Source: an uncultured Muribaculaceae bacterium
GTDB lineage: Bacteria > Bacteroidota > Bacteroidia > Bacteroidales > Muribaculaceae
NCBI GenBank assembly: GCA_910586595.1
Contig: CAJUJB010000007.1
Coordinates: 1 to 64,000 of the forward strand
Reading direction: 5' to 3'
Length of the DNA stretch: 64,000 nt
In this document: positions 35,363-43,145 of the stretch, in pieces
Layout of the letters: each line of letters begins with the position of its first letter
Position numbering within the stretch: the stretch's first letter is position 1
Notes under the pieces: generated by a model
Seen by the model: only the letters and a program-made list of their open reading frames with translations
Told to the model about the DNA's origin: nothing
The model's database searches: none
Made by a program: the position numbers and the translations under genes

Positions 35363-35973
35363 TTTCCGGAATTTTGGGCTCGGGCGGCAGTGCCGAGATA
35401 CCCGCCGTGGTGGCGCTTTGCATAGTCGTCGGCGGTGAAGCCTATGCGGCGCATGACGTTCACTACAAGCACGTCGCCGATGACGGTCATCATCGTGGTC
35501 GAGGTTGTAGGAGTGAGGCCGAGCGGGCAGACTTCGGGCGCCTTGGCGGTAAGGAGGGTGATGTCGGCTGCTTTGGCGAGCGGGCTGTCGGGAGCCCCGG
35601 TGATCACTATGATGGGTATGTCGGAATAGAGGCCGTGAAGGAGCTCTATGAGTTCGATTATTTCTCGTGTCTTGCCACTGTTGGATACCAGAAGGACGAT
35701 GTCGTCGGGCTGTACGACTCCGAGATCCCCATGCTGGGCTTCGCTCGGATGCAGGTTGACGGCCGGAGTTCCTGTAGAGGAGAACGTGGTGGCTATGTTC
35801 ATGGCAATCTGTCCGGCTTTGCCCATACCGGCTGTGACCAGTTTGCCCTTGCGGTGGTGTACATGCTCCACGATGGCGTCGACGGCTGCATCATATGCGT
35901 CGCTGACTGGTATTGAGAGGATGGCTTCACTTTCGGCGCGTAGTATGTCGCGCATTGATTGTTTAACGTCCAT
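35359..35973 (-). CDS. KpsF/GutQ-type SIS-domain sugar-phosphate isomerase, no CBS domains
   Basis: A 204-aa protein made of one SIS domain resembling arabinose-5-phosphate isomerases (KdsD/KpsF), which interconvert ribulose 5-phosphate and arabinose 5-phosphate for Kdo synthesis. Motifs: VTAGMGKAGQIAMNIATTFSSTG, HPSEAQHGDLGVV, LLVSNSGKTREI and PLGLTPTTSTT. The C-terminal CBS pair of the full-length enzymes (about 320 aa) is absent, and the frame ends cleanly, so this is a short form and not an obvious truncation. Start at MDVKQSMR (35973), about 20 bp after the predicted transcript start. A longer frame to 36423 would overlap the convergent end of the neighbouring gene and lacks support. Confidence 0.85.
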   Translation of the reverse strand: MDVKQSMRDILRAESEAILSIPVSDAYDAAVDAIVEHVHHRKGKLVTAGMGKAGQIAMNIATTFSSTGTPAVNLHPSEAQHGDLGVVQPDDIVLLVSNSGKTREIIELIELLHGLYSDIPIIVITGAPDSPLAKAADITLLTAKAPEVCPLGLTPTTSTTMMTVIGDVLVVNVMRRIGFTADDYAKRHHGGYLGTAARAQNSGK

Positions 35974-36000
35974 AAACGTCGGATGGTTGAAAATCGATGA

Positions 36001-36008
36001 CAAAGATA
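36001..36008 (-). promoter_or_regulatory. -7 element of the isomerase-ribH unit
   Basis: TATCTTTG (36008-36001, minus strand) matches TAnnTTTG. It lies about 28 bp upstream of the ATG at 35973 and supports that start. The -33 region is poor. Confidence 0.6.
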
Positions 36009-36053
36009 GTGAAAAAATATGAGCTTGGCTGTCGTCACATCTGTTTTTGATTC

Positions 36054-37181
36054 TTATTTCAGCTCGGCAAGAAATGAGAAGTCGCAGCCGGGCTGTGCGA
36101 GATCCAGCGTTCCGTCGCAGAGTCGGCCGTTGAATGCGTGTGCATCGATACGGCCCGACGGGGAGTCTGCGCGGGTCGGCAGGACTCTGAATGTGCCCTT
36201 GGCTCCGGGCTCGACGAAGCGGTTGTAGAATCGTCGGCAGAGATGCCCCATTGTCATGCGGAAGTTGATTTCGACTACCGGCACGAGTGTGTAGGCCGCC
36301 GCATCCACAGCCATCATGTCTACCCCGAGTGGGCCTTCGTATATGCCTCCAGCTATTTTTTCGAGTATGCCGGGTAGACAATCTTTCACGGCAGCGAACT
36401 GCGTGTGCTCGATGTGGCTGCATACAATCTGCTCAAGCTCTTCCTGGGTGGCTAAGGTATTCCCTGCATAGCTGCCGAGCTGTGTGTTGGTGAACACTGA
36501 GAGTCCGTCGAATCTGCAATGACCGCCCTCGATGGTGAAGAGCATTGCGAAGTCGAGCAGTTTGGTGTAACGTGGCTCGGCCATCACCGATGCCTGGCGG
36601 TTGAGCATCCCGCGGAACATACCTCCCTGGGTATTGATGGTGCGTGGATCTGTGGCCACCAGCCCTCTCCCTGACGACGACCATGGGAGCTTGACGACAG
36701 TTCCGTTTTCCTGGCTCATTACGAATTTACGGATGTCGTCTTCTGTATTAAGCTCAACCGCAGGCGGAGCGATATTAAATGGTAATGCTGAGGCTAACTT
36801 TTCGGCGACCTTGGCGGCGGTGCGTCGGTGCGACAGCTGCCTGAGCGACGCTAAGCCCGAATCTGATGGAAGGACGGAGGCCGGAAATCCCTGGTCGGAA
36901 AAAATCTGTCGCGAGGCTTTGGACCATCCCCATGGCGCGGGTTGTAAATCCGCTGGTTGATGGTTGAACGGGGAGATGCCGGGCGCAAACATAGACTCAA
37001 TGCTGCGTAGCCATTCGGCATTAACGCCGTGGGATATGAAGCTGTCGCCAGCCTCTCCGTACCATATCGGCAGAGTGGCACCTGAGCGTCGGAGGCTTAC
37101 GGCTGCGGGTGGGGCGGTGTAACGCGCTATATCTCGCGCAAGGGCAAGGTCGTTTTCCGGATAGAAAAGATGGAGCTTCAT
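36054..37181 (-). CDS. Uncharacterised ATP-grasp-like protein
   Basis: A 375-aa cytoplasmic protein, probably of a Bacteroidetes-wide family that starts HxFxPExDLALA. The middle has a candidate ATP-binding lysine and flexible loop (VVKLPWSSSGRGLV, about 180-193), as in ATP-grasp ligases. The second half has GPLGVDMMAV and VVEINFRMTMGHL, matching the ATP-grasp pattern of metal-binding Glu and Asn. Such folds join a carboxylate to an amine or thiol using ATP; the substrate is unknown. Start at MKLHLFYPENDLALA (37181), 8 bp after the barrel-protein gene. Similarity is by motif only. Confidence 0.68.
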   Translation of the reverse strand: MKLHLFYPENDLALARDIARYTAPPAAVSLRRSGATLPIWYGEAGDSFISHGVNAEWLRSIESMFAPGISPFNHQPADLQPAPWGWSKASRQIFSDQGFPASVLPSDSGLASLRQLSHRRTAAKVAEKLASALPFNIAPPAVELNTEDDIRKFVMSQENGTVVKLPWSSSGRGLVATDPRTINTQGGMFRGMLNRQASVMAEPRYTKLLDFAMLFTIEGGHCRFDGLSVFTNTQLGSYAGNTLATQEELEQIVCSHIEHTQFAAVKDCLPGILEKIAGGIYEGPLGVDMMAVDAAAYTLVPVVEINFRMTMGHLCRRFYNRFVEPGAKGTFRVLPTRADSPSGRIDAHAFNGRLCDGTLDLAQPGCDFSFLAELK

Positions 37182-37189
37182 GTCGCCGC

Positions 37190-37846
37190 TCAGAAGGCTA
37201 CTCCAATCTTTACAGACGCACAATGCAGGTCTTTGAAGTTGTGCACCATTTCTTCTCCGACTACGCGCCGTCTCTGCATGAAAGTGTAGCCGATGACTAT
37301 ATGCGAGGTGAATTTTGCACCGGAAGCGAGGCGGAAGCCCGCGCCCGTAAATCCGTATACACCTGTCTGGCTGTGGTTATGCTCAAGATAGTTGAGCGAC
37401 GCTCCGGCCTTCACTTCCCAGAAGAAGTTGGTGGGGCGGTTGAGGAAGTTGGTGCGGAAGAGGGCGAACAACGGGTACGACCTACATGAATTTGAAGTCA
37501 TGATGTCGGCCTGAACACCGATGCCGAGAAATTTAATCCAGCTGCGGCGCATACCAACGGCAAGGTCGAAGTCTATCGAGCTCATGTCTTGTCCGCTCAT
37601 GTCGATCGATGCTCCGACGTCGGCCCCCCAAGTAAGTTCTATCTTAGGGGCTGGCCCTTTTGCAACCGGACGTTTGATGTATTTCTGCACGGTCTTACGT
37701 GTCTGTTTTTGCTTGGGGCGGGTATACGATTGCTCAATGCGGTCGAGTTCGTGCTCGCCATCGGGAGTGTCGAACGGGGGCACCTGAGCGTATGCCGACG
37801 CTATATACAGCGCGGCAAGGCATATGAATGTGATGATGCGTTTCAT
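37190..37846 (-). CDS. Outer-membrane beta-barrel protein of unknown function
   Basis: A 218-aa exported protein with signal peptide MKRIITFICLAALYIASAYAQ. A Lys/Arg/Gln-rich linker follows (about 45-70), then alternating hydrophobic strands ending in an aromatic residue (SVKIGVAF), the usual end of an outer-membrane barrel. The start at 37846 shares one base with the prmA stop codon. Placed between prmA and the ATP-grasp-like gene. No specific family recognised. Confidence 0.78.
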   Translation of the reverse strand: MKRIITFICLAALYIASAYAQVPPFDTPDGEHELDRIEQSYTRPKQKQTRKTVQKYIKRPVAKGPAPKIELTWGADVGASIDMSGQDMSSIDFDLAVGMRRSWIKFLGIGVQADIMTSNSCRSYPLFALFRTNFLNRPTNFFWEVKAGASLNYLEHNHSQTGVYGFTGAGFRLASGAKFTSHIVIGYTFMQRRRVVGEEMVHNFKDLHCASVKIGVAF

Positions 37847-38706
37847 TATTTTGTAAATGTCATCGACGACCAATTGTCGTTTTCGGCTACTGATCTGAGG
37901 CTTAATCCTGCGGCTTTGGCAGCTTCGGCAACTACTTCACGGTCGGCAACGTAGAAGCCGCTTACCGTAAGGCGGGCGCCTTGCTTCATGGCCGCGGCGT
38001 AGCGCTGGATGTCGGCCGTGATGATGTTGCGGTTGATGTTGGCCAGGAAAATATCGGCTTTGGCGTCCATTCCGTCGAGGGCGGATGCGTCGCCCTCGAT
38101 AACTTCGATGCAAGAGTTATCGCCGAGATTCAGCTTCACGTTGTCGACGGCGTTGGCGGCTGCGAACGGGTCAATCTCGATAGCCTTCACCTCTTTTGCG
38201 CCGAGCATGGCGGCGAGAATGGCAAGTATACCGGTGCCGGTGCCCATGTCGATGACAGTGGCGCCGGCTGTGTCGCCACCATCGAGCAGCGAGAGCATCA
38301 TCAGGGTGGTGGTGGCGTGGTGGCCTGTGCCAAAGGCCATCCGGGGATCGATTACAATATCATGCTCGGCCGGAGGAACATCGGTGTGGAAACTGCTGTG
38401 AACAGCTACGCGGCCAGCTACAACTATAGGTTTGAAGTAGTTTTTCTCCCATTCGCTGTTCCAGTCGCGACCTTCGACAAACGATGCCGTATGTGTCACC
38501 TCGGCAGGGATGGGGAGGGATTCGATGGCTTCAGCTACAGCATCTTCATTGAAGTCGCCAGCTGGCACGTAGGCAGTCATGGCCGATCCGTCGTCAGCCG
38601 GCTCGAAAGACTCGTAAGACGCCTCGGCGAGGGCATCCGCGAGCAAATCGCAAGCGTCGGTGCTGGCCGGGGAGATGGTGAAATCTACTTTATAATAATC
38701 GTTCAT
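37846..38706 (-). CDS. prmA: Ribosomal protein L11 methyltransferase
   Basis: Methylates lysines and the N-terminus of ribosomal protein L11. The 286-aa protein has an N-terminal substrate-recognition domain, then the Rossmann methyltransferase domain with PRMAFGTGHHATTTLMM, the SAM-binding VIDMGTGTGILAI, and FLANINRNI (the NPPY-like position). First gene of a three-gene unit with the barrel and ATP-grasp-like proteins. Confidence 0.95.
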   Translation of the reverse strand: MNDYYKVDFTISPASTDACDLLADALAEASYESFEPADDGSAMTAYVPAGDFNEDAVAEAIESLPIPAEVTHTASFVEGRDWNSEWEKNYFKPIVVAGRVAVHSSFHTDVPPAEHDIVIDPRMAFGTGHHATTTLMMLSLLDGGDTAGATVIDMGTGTGILAILAAMLGAKEVKAIEIDPFAAANAVDNVKLNLGDNSCIEVIEGDASALDGMDAKADIFLANINRNIITADIQRYAAAMKQGARLTVSGFYVADREVVAEAAKAAGLSLRSVAENDNWSSMTFTK

Positions 38707-38731
38707 CGTCAGTTATGCTCTTAGTTTCTCG

Positions 38732-38739
38732 CAAAGTTA
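38732..38739 (-). promoter_or_regulatory. -7 element of prmA
   Basis: TAACTTTG (38739-38732, minus strand) matches TAnnTTTG and lies about 26 bp upstream of the prmA start codon. Confidence 0.6.
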
Positions 38740-38869
38740 CGCATTTTTGCGGGAGCGGTGAAAAAAATTAGCAAATTCCGCTCAGCTCCCGTCATTTTAC
38801 TTATTGTATAATTGGGGTATAAACCGTGTGAGAACGGGGAGTTAAGTTATATGTGGTTAACATTAATTA

Positions 38870-39027
38870 TTTGCGGGGAGAACGTCCGGCCCTACGCCGG
38901 AGCCTTGGTGGAGGCGTGGGGGAAAAATTGGCGTCAGGAAGACGCGGATTGGGTTGATAATGTTTGTTAATCCTGTGAATATGTGCCGGGTTACTTGAGA
39001 TTGGCGTCCTGGCCGGACGCCTTTTTT
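38870..39027 (+). ncRNA. Candidate structured small RNA ending in a terminator
   Basis: No reading frame fits this stretch, yet it is highly structured on the plus strand. TCCGGC/GCCGGA (38885-38901) and GCGTC/GACGC (38931-38945) are hairpins. A perfect intrinsic terminator closes it: GGCGTCC/GGACGCC with six Ts, 39003-39027. CGTCCGGCC at 38883-38891 can alternatively pair with GGCCGGACG at 39011-39019, closing the whole as one domain. The upstream promoter is weak (TTATTTG near 38868-38874). Candidate only; no known family recognised. Confidence 0.4.
39003..39027 (+). terminator. Intrinsic terminator without an upstream gene
   Basis: GGCGTCC (39003-39009), a 5-nt loop, GGACGCC (39015-39021) and six Ts. 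No plus-strand gene lies in the preceding 300 bp. Confidence 0.7.
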
Positions 39028-39140
39028 CGGTCTGGTGGTGACAAAGAACAAATAATAATGAATAAAGAATAATATATTGTGAAGCGTGGATTACGAAGAC
39101 AGCTCCGGCCGCAAAGACGTCCGGCAGTCGTTGTTCATTA

Positions 39141-39382
39141 TTCATTATTAATTGTCCATTGTCCTTGGGGTGTTTTCCGCGCTTTCCGCGTTTTCCACCC
39201 TGCGCGGTGGAAAACAGGAAAGCGGTGAGGTGGCTTCGCGCATTGTTCGTTGTTCGTTGTTCATTATTCGCTGTTCATTATTAATTGTCCATTTTCCTTG
39301 GGGTGCTTTCCGCGCTTTCCGCGTTTTCCACCCTGCGCGATGGAAAACACGGAAAGCGGTGAGGTGGCCTTGCGCATTATTC
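39141..39382. repeat. Two tandem copies of a hairpin-bearing repeat
   Basis: Two copies of about 107 bp (39141-39248 and 39274-39382, offset 133 bp) are nearly identical. Each begins with TTCATTATTAATTGTCCATT and contains a long inverted repeat: CGCTTTCC-gc-GTTTTCCA pairing with TGGAAAAC-GGAAAGCG (39180-39224 and 39313-39358). The copies differ at paired and loop positions yet keep the stem. TTCRTT-type microrepeats fill the spaces between them. Apparent reading frames across this region are only translations of the repeat. Confidence 0.85.
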
Positions 39383-39469
39383 ACTATTCATTGTTCCCTG
39401 TTCATTATTCATTGTCTTTACGCTGTAAGAGGGTGAGAAAAAGGGTCTTTATTGCAAAAGTTACGCGAT

Positions 39470-39503
39470 TTTGCGGAAGCTATGAAAAAATTTCGTAATT
39501 TTG
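39470..39503 (+). promoter_or_regulatory. Promoter of fur-purA
   Basis: TTTG (39470-39473), a 22-bp spacer and TAATTTTG (39496-39503). Transcription would begin near 39510, so translation must start at the ATG at 39533 and not at the earlier in-frame codon at 39452. Confidence 0.65.
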
Positions 39504-39532
39504 CCTCCACGAAGCCTTACCAGCCCAGCATA

Positions 39533-40042
39533 ATGACAGCCGTCGCTATACCTGCCACCGCCTCAGCGAAGACCTTCGCGGAGTATCTGCAGCGCAGTCG
39601 CCGCAGATGCACCCCGGAGCGATTTATGATACTTGAGGCTGTGGAGACGCTTCAGGGGCACTTTACGGTGAAGGACGTGTGCGCTCGTCTTACCTCAGCC
39701 GGCCAGCATGTAGCTCCCGCCACCGTCTACAGCACTATTCAATACCTTGTGGAATGCTCGCTTGTGCGCCGCCTGCATATCGATGACGGCGCGGTGCGCT
39801 ATGAAGTTTCGCCAACGAGCCACCATCATCTGGTATGTACACGCTGTGGCAAGATCAAAGACGTTCACGACACCACTCTTGAGGAAATACTCCGCGCTCG
39901 CCGTTACTCAGCCTTTACTCCGGCATCGTTCTCGCTGTCGGTGTATGGTGTATGCTCGGCATGCGCCCGTAAAGCCCGGCAGGCCGAGGCCAAAAAACAG
40001 AAACAGTCTAAACCAGTTATATCATCCAAAGCAAAAAAATGA
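39533..40042 (+). CDS. Fur-family metal-responsive regulator
   Basis: A 169-aa DNA-binding repressor. The winged helix occupies about residues 15-95 (RRRCTPERFMILEAVETLQGHFTVKDVCARL, APATVYSTIQYLVECSLVRRL). A metal and dimer domain follows with HHHLVCTRCGKIKDVHD and CSAC, the two Cys pairs of the structural zinc site. Which metal or signal it senses (Fe, Zn, peroxide) cannot be told. The basic Lys/Gln-rich tail is unusual in length. The start is fixed by the promoter. It overlaps purA by 4 bp (ATGA). Confidence 0.88.
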   Translation: MTAVAIPATASAKTFAEYLQRSRRRCTPERFMILEAVETLQGHFTVKDVCARLTSAGQHVAPATVYSTIQYLVECSLVRRLHIDDGAVRYEVSPTSHHHLVCTRCGKIKDVHDTTLEEILRARRYSAFTPASFSLSVYGVCSACARKARQAEAKKQKQSKPVISSKAKK

Positions 40043-41337
40043 AAGCCGATATTCTTTTAGGTCTCCAGTGGGGCGACGAGGGCAAAGGCAAGATAGTCGA
40101 TGTACTCGCTCCCGATTATGATATTGTAGCCCGTTTCCAGGGCGGCCCGAACGCAGGGCATACTCTTGAATTCGACGGTCACAAGCATGTGCTTCGCTCG
40201 ATTCCTTCGGGTGTGTTTGCAAAGGGTGCCATAACCAATGTGATTGGCAACGGTGTGGTTCTCGACCCGGTGCTTTTCCGCAAGGAGGCCGCCGAGCTTG
40301 AGGCCGACGGGGTGGATCTTCACTCGATACTTAAGATTTCGAAGAAAGCCCATCTGATCATGCCTACCCACCGTCTGCTCGATGCTGCCGGAGAGGCCTC
40401 CATGGGCAGTGGAAAAATCGGTACTACCGGTAAAGGTATCGGCCCGACATATTCTGATAAAATATCGCGTCATGGTGTGCGCGTAGGCGACATTCTGGCC
40501 GACGACTTCGACAGCATGTATGCTTCGGCACGCGATGCCCACTTTCGTACGCTTGCCAATATGGGAGCCGAGGTTGACCGCGCTGCATTCGACAAGAATG
40601 AAACAGAGTGGCTCGATGCCCTCGAATACCTACGCTCGTTTGAGCTTTCCGACACAGAACATTATATCAACCGAGCCCTCAACGATGACTTGAGCGTGCT
40701 CTGTGAAGGTGCTCAGGGCACCATGCTCGACATTGACTTCGGTTCATATCCGTTTGTGACATCGAGCAACACTGTGGCCGCCGGCGCATGTACAGGTCTC
40801 GGCCTCGCCCCTGGCAGAATCGGTCGGGTATACGGTATTTTCAAGGCTTACTGCACACGTGTCGGCAGCGGCCCATTCCCGACAGAACTTTTCGATGCCA
40901 CCGGAGAGGAAATCCGTTCTATCGGTCATGAATATGGTGCGGTGACAGGCCGTGAGCGCCGCTGCGGCTGGCTTGACCTTGTGGCTCTCCGCTATGCTGT
41001 GATGATCAATGGCGCCACCAACCTTATCATGATGAAGAGCGATGTGCTCGACACCTTCGAGCATATCAAGGTTTGCACCGCCTACCGTCTTCCCGACGGC
41101 ACTGTAACCGATGAGTTCCCCTTCTGCGTAGGCCGCAATGCCGCCGGCGTGGCCGATGTGGAGCCTATATATGACACACTTCCCGGTTGGCTGACCGATA
41201 TTTCGGCAGCCCGGAAGGAGAGTGAGCTTCCCCAGACATTCCGCGATTACATCCGCTATATAGAGGAACGCGTAGGTGTGCCCGTGTCGATTATATCGGT
41301 TGGCCCCGATCGCGAGCAGACCATTATCCGTGAATAA
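40039..41337 (+). CDS. purA: Adenylosuccinate synthetase
   Basis: Joins aspartate to IMP with GTP, the first step from IMP to AMP. The 432-aa protein has the P-loop-like GLQWGDEGKGKIVD at the N-terminus with catalytic Asp13, GGPNAGHT, GTTGKGIGPTYSDK and GAQGTMLDIDFGSYPFVTSSN. Coupled to the fur-type gene by a 4-bp overlap, so purine synthesis is at least transcriptionally linked to a metal regulator; the same pairing occurs widely in Bacteroidales. Confidence 0.97.
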   Translation: MKADILLGLQWGDEGKGKIVDVLAPDYDIVARFQGGPNAGHTLEFDGHKHVLRSIPSGVFAKGAITNVIGNGVVLDPVLFRKEAAELEADGVDLHSILKISKKAHLIMPTHRLLDAAGEASMGSGKIGTTGKGIGPTYSDKISRHGVRVGDILADDFDSMYASARDAHFRTLANMGAEVDRAAFDKNETEWLDALEYLRSFELSDTEHYINRALNDDLSVLCEGAQGTMLDIDFGSYPFVTSSNTVAAGACTGLGLAPGRIGRVYGIFKAYCTRVGSGPFPTELFDATGEEIRSIGHEYGAVTGRERRCGWLDLVALRYAVMINGATNLIMMKSDVLDTFEHIKVCTAYRLPDGTVTDEFPFCVGRNAAGVADVEPIYDTLPGWLTDISAARKESELPQTFRDYIRYIEERVGVPVSIISVGPDREQTIIRE

Positions 41338-41398
41338 GTCTGCGTGTCAGTTACAAATCTGCATACTACCTTAAAACACTGAATATTACCAGAAATCT

Positions 41399-42646
41399 AT
41401 GGCCAAAGTAAAACCATTCAAGGGCATTCGCCCGCCTCGCGAGATGGTCACCCAGGTGGCATCGCGCCCTTACGACGTACTCAACAGCGAAGAAGCGCGT
41501 GCAGAGGCAGAGGGCAATCCTCGTTCTCTCTACCATATCATCAAGCCTGAGATTGACTTCGCTCCGGGCACTGACGAGCATTCGCCTGAAGTATACGACA
41601 AGGCTGTCGATAACTTCAAGGCTTTCCAGAAGAACGGTTGGCTCGTAAAAGACGAGAAAGACCACTACTATATCTACGCTCAGACTATGGACGGGCGTAC
41701 GCAGTACGGCATCGTTGTGGCAGCCAATGTCGACGATTACATGGAAGGCCGCATCAAAAAGCACGAGCTCACCCGTCGCGATAAAGAGGAAGACCGCATG
41801 AAGCATGTGCGCATCAACAATGCCAATGTTGAGCCTGTGTTCTTCGCTTTTCCCGACAATCCTGTGCTGGAGGAGATAATCCGCAAGGTCACCGCAGGCG
41901 AAGCCGAATATGATTTTACCGCGCCCGATGGTTTCGGCCATCATTTCTGGGTTGTTGATGACGACGAGACTATCGCACGTATCACTGAGGAATTTGCCAA
42001 GATTCCCTATCTGTATATAGCCGACGGCCATCACCGCTCGGCAGCGGCAGCCCTCGTAGGAAACGAAAAGGCCAAGGCCAATCCAGAACACCGAGGCGAC
42101 GAGGAATACAATTACTTCCTCGCGGTGGCTTTCCCTGCCTCGCATCTGAAGATTATCGACTACAACCGCGTGGTGCGTGATCTTAACGGCCTTTCGCCCG
42201 CCGAATTCCTGGAGCGTATCGAGAAGAACTTCGTCATTGTCGACAAAGGTACGGAAGTTTATACTCCTGATGCCTTGCACAACTTCGCGTTGTATCTTGA
42301 AGGCCGTTGGTATTCACTTACTGCGCGCCCCGGCACATACAACGACAGCGATCCTATCGGTGTGCTCGACGTCACAATATCATCGGATCTCATTCTCCGT
42401 GATATAATAGGTATCACAGACCTGCGCTCCGACAAACGTATTGACTTCGTAGGCGGTATCCGCGGCCTGGAAGAACTCAAGCGCCGTGTCGACTCCGGTG
42501 AGATGGCATTCGCGCTGGCACTCTATCCTGTGAGCATGAAGCAGCTTATGGATATTGCTGACACAGGCAATATCATGCCTCCGAAGACCACCTGGTTCGA
42601 GCCTAAGCTCCGTTCGGGTCTGGTGATACACTCACTCGAAGATTAA
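41399..42646 (+). CDS. DUF1015 family protein
   Basis: A 415-aa cytoplasmic protein of the DUF1015 family (KPFKGIRPPREMVTQVASRPYDVLNSEEAR at the N-terminus, IADGHHRSAAA in the centre, NIMPPKTTWFEPKLRSGLVIHSL at the C-terminus). The conserved DGHHR suggests a nuclease or phosphate-binding site, as in ParB/sulfiredoxin-like proteins, but no activity is established. In many Bacteroidales it follows the serine biosynthesis genes serC and serA; here it follows purA by 61 bp instead. A GC-rich hairpin lies downstream. Confidence 0.88.
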   Translation: MAKVKPFKGIRPPREMVTQVASRPYDVLNSEEARAEAEGNPRSLYHIIKPEIDFAPGTDEHSPEVYDKAVDNFKAFQKNGWLVKDEKDHYYIYAQTMDGRTQYGIVVAANVDDYMEGRIKKHELTRRDKEEDRMKHVRINNANVEPVFFAFPDNPVLEEIIRKVTAGEAEYDFTAPDGFGHHFWVVDDDETIARITEEFAKIPYLYIADGHHRSAAAALVGNEKAKANPEHRGDEEYNYFLAVAFPASHLKIIDYNRVVRDLNGLSPAEFLERIEKNFVIVDKGTEVYTPDALHNFALYLEGRWYSLTARPGTYNDSDPIGVLDVTISSDLILRDIIGITDLRSDKRIDFVGGIRGLEELKRRVDSGEMAFALALYPVSMKQLMDIADTGNIMPPKTTWFEPKLRSGLVIHSLED

Positions 42647-42673
42647 CCGTATCTAAAACCCATTCTTCATATG

Positions 42674-42703
42674 CGGGCGCCCGGCAGTCATGCCGGGCGC
42701 CCG
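42674..42703 (+). terminator. Strong hairpin after the DUF1015 gene
   Basis: A perfect 12-bp GC-rich inverted repeat (42674-42685 with 42692-42703, loop AGTCAT). No T run follows directly, so termination may be incomplete. Confidence 0.6.
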
Positions 42704-42721
42704 ATTGCTGTATAGGCCTCT

Positions 42722-42753
42722 TTTGCTTGCTTGGCAAATTTTCACTAATTTTG
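42722..42753 (+). promoter_or_regulatory. Promoter of the His-rich protein / TonB receptor unit
   Basis: TTTG (42722-42725), a 20-bp spacer and TAATTTTG (42746-42753): a full Bacteroidetes promoter. Predicted start near 42760 excludes a GTG at 42758 and points to the ATG at 42770. Confidence 0.75.
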
Positions 42754-42769
42754 CAGCGTGAAAGAGAAA

Positions 42770-43102
42770 ATGTACAAGGTGCTATGTGGCATAATGCTAT
42801 GCCTTGTGGTGAATTTCGTGTTTTCCAATACGGTATTCACACACTCGCATCTGTGCATCGACGGACATACCATCACTCATTCACACCCCTATCATCCCGG
42901 AGCCCATCATCACCATAGCTGCAAATCACTCGACCAGATTGCCTCATTCAATCTGGGGGCTGCCTCCATGGAGGCCTCGGCTTGCGTCGACCTTATCGCA
43001 GCTCATTCCGAAAGCTCACGCATAGAGGTTGAGCGTACGGTTTCCGCCGGCTGGATGGTGGTGCCTCATGTGGCCTTGCGTGCCCCGCCGGTTGAAATGT
43101 GA
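42770..43102 (+). CDS. Histidine-rich exported small protein
   Basis: About 110 aa with a signal peptide (MYKVLCGIMLCLVVNFVFS). The following short stretch (about 22-52) holds eleven His and two Cys (THSHLCIDGHTITHSHPYHP then GAHHHHSC). This is a likely site for binding zinc, copper, nickel or iron outside the cytoplasm. The rest is not recognisable. It is co-transcribed with a TonB-dependent receptor 43 bp downstream. I infer a metal-scavenging pair in which this protein captures or buffers the metal. No named family assigned. Confidence 0.75.
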   Translation: MYKVLCGIMLCLVVNFVFSNTVFTHSHLCIDGHTITHSHPYHPGAHHHHSCKSLDQIASFNLGAASMEASACVDLIAAHSESSRIEVERTVSAGWMVVPHVALRAPPVEM

Positions 43103-43145
43103 TTTAAAGACATTTATACCACATTTCAACCATCAAAAAACCGCA

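Noticed and set aside
35974..36423. Longer N-terminus of the KpsF-type protein
   Set aside because: The extension would lie upstream of the predicted promoter and overlap the end of the ATP-grasp-like gene; the SIS domain starts at MDVKQS.
39148..39384. 78-codon minus-strand frame with NNEQ-type repeats
   Set aside because: It only translates the TTCATT/hairpin tandem repeat; no protein features.
38707..39532. CRISPR array in the repeat-rich gap
   Set aside because: Only two copies, each about 107 bp with an internal hairpin, and no regular short repeat-spacer pattern or cas genes.
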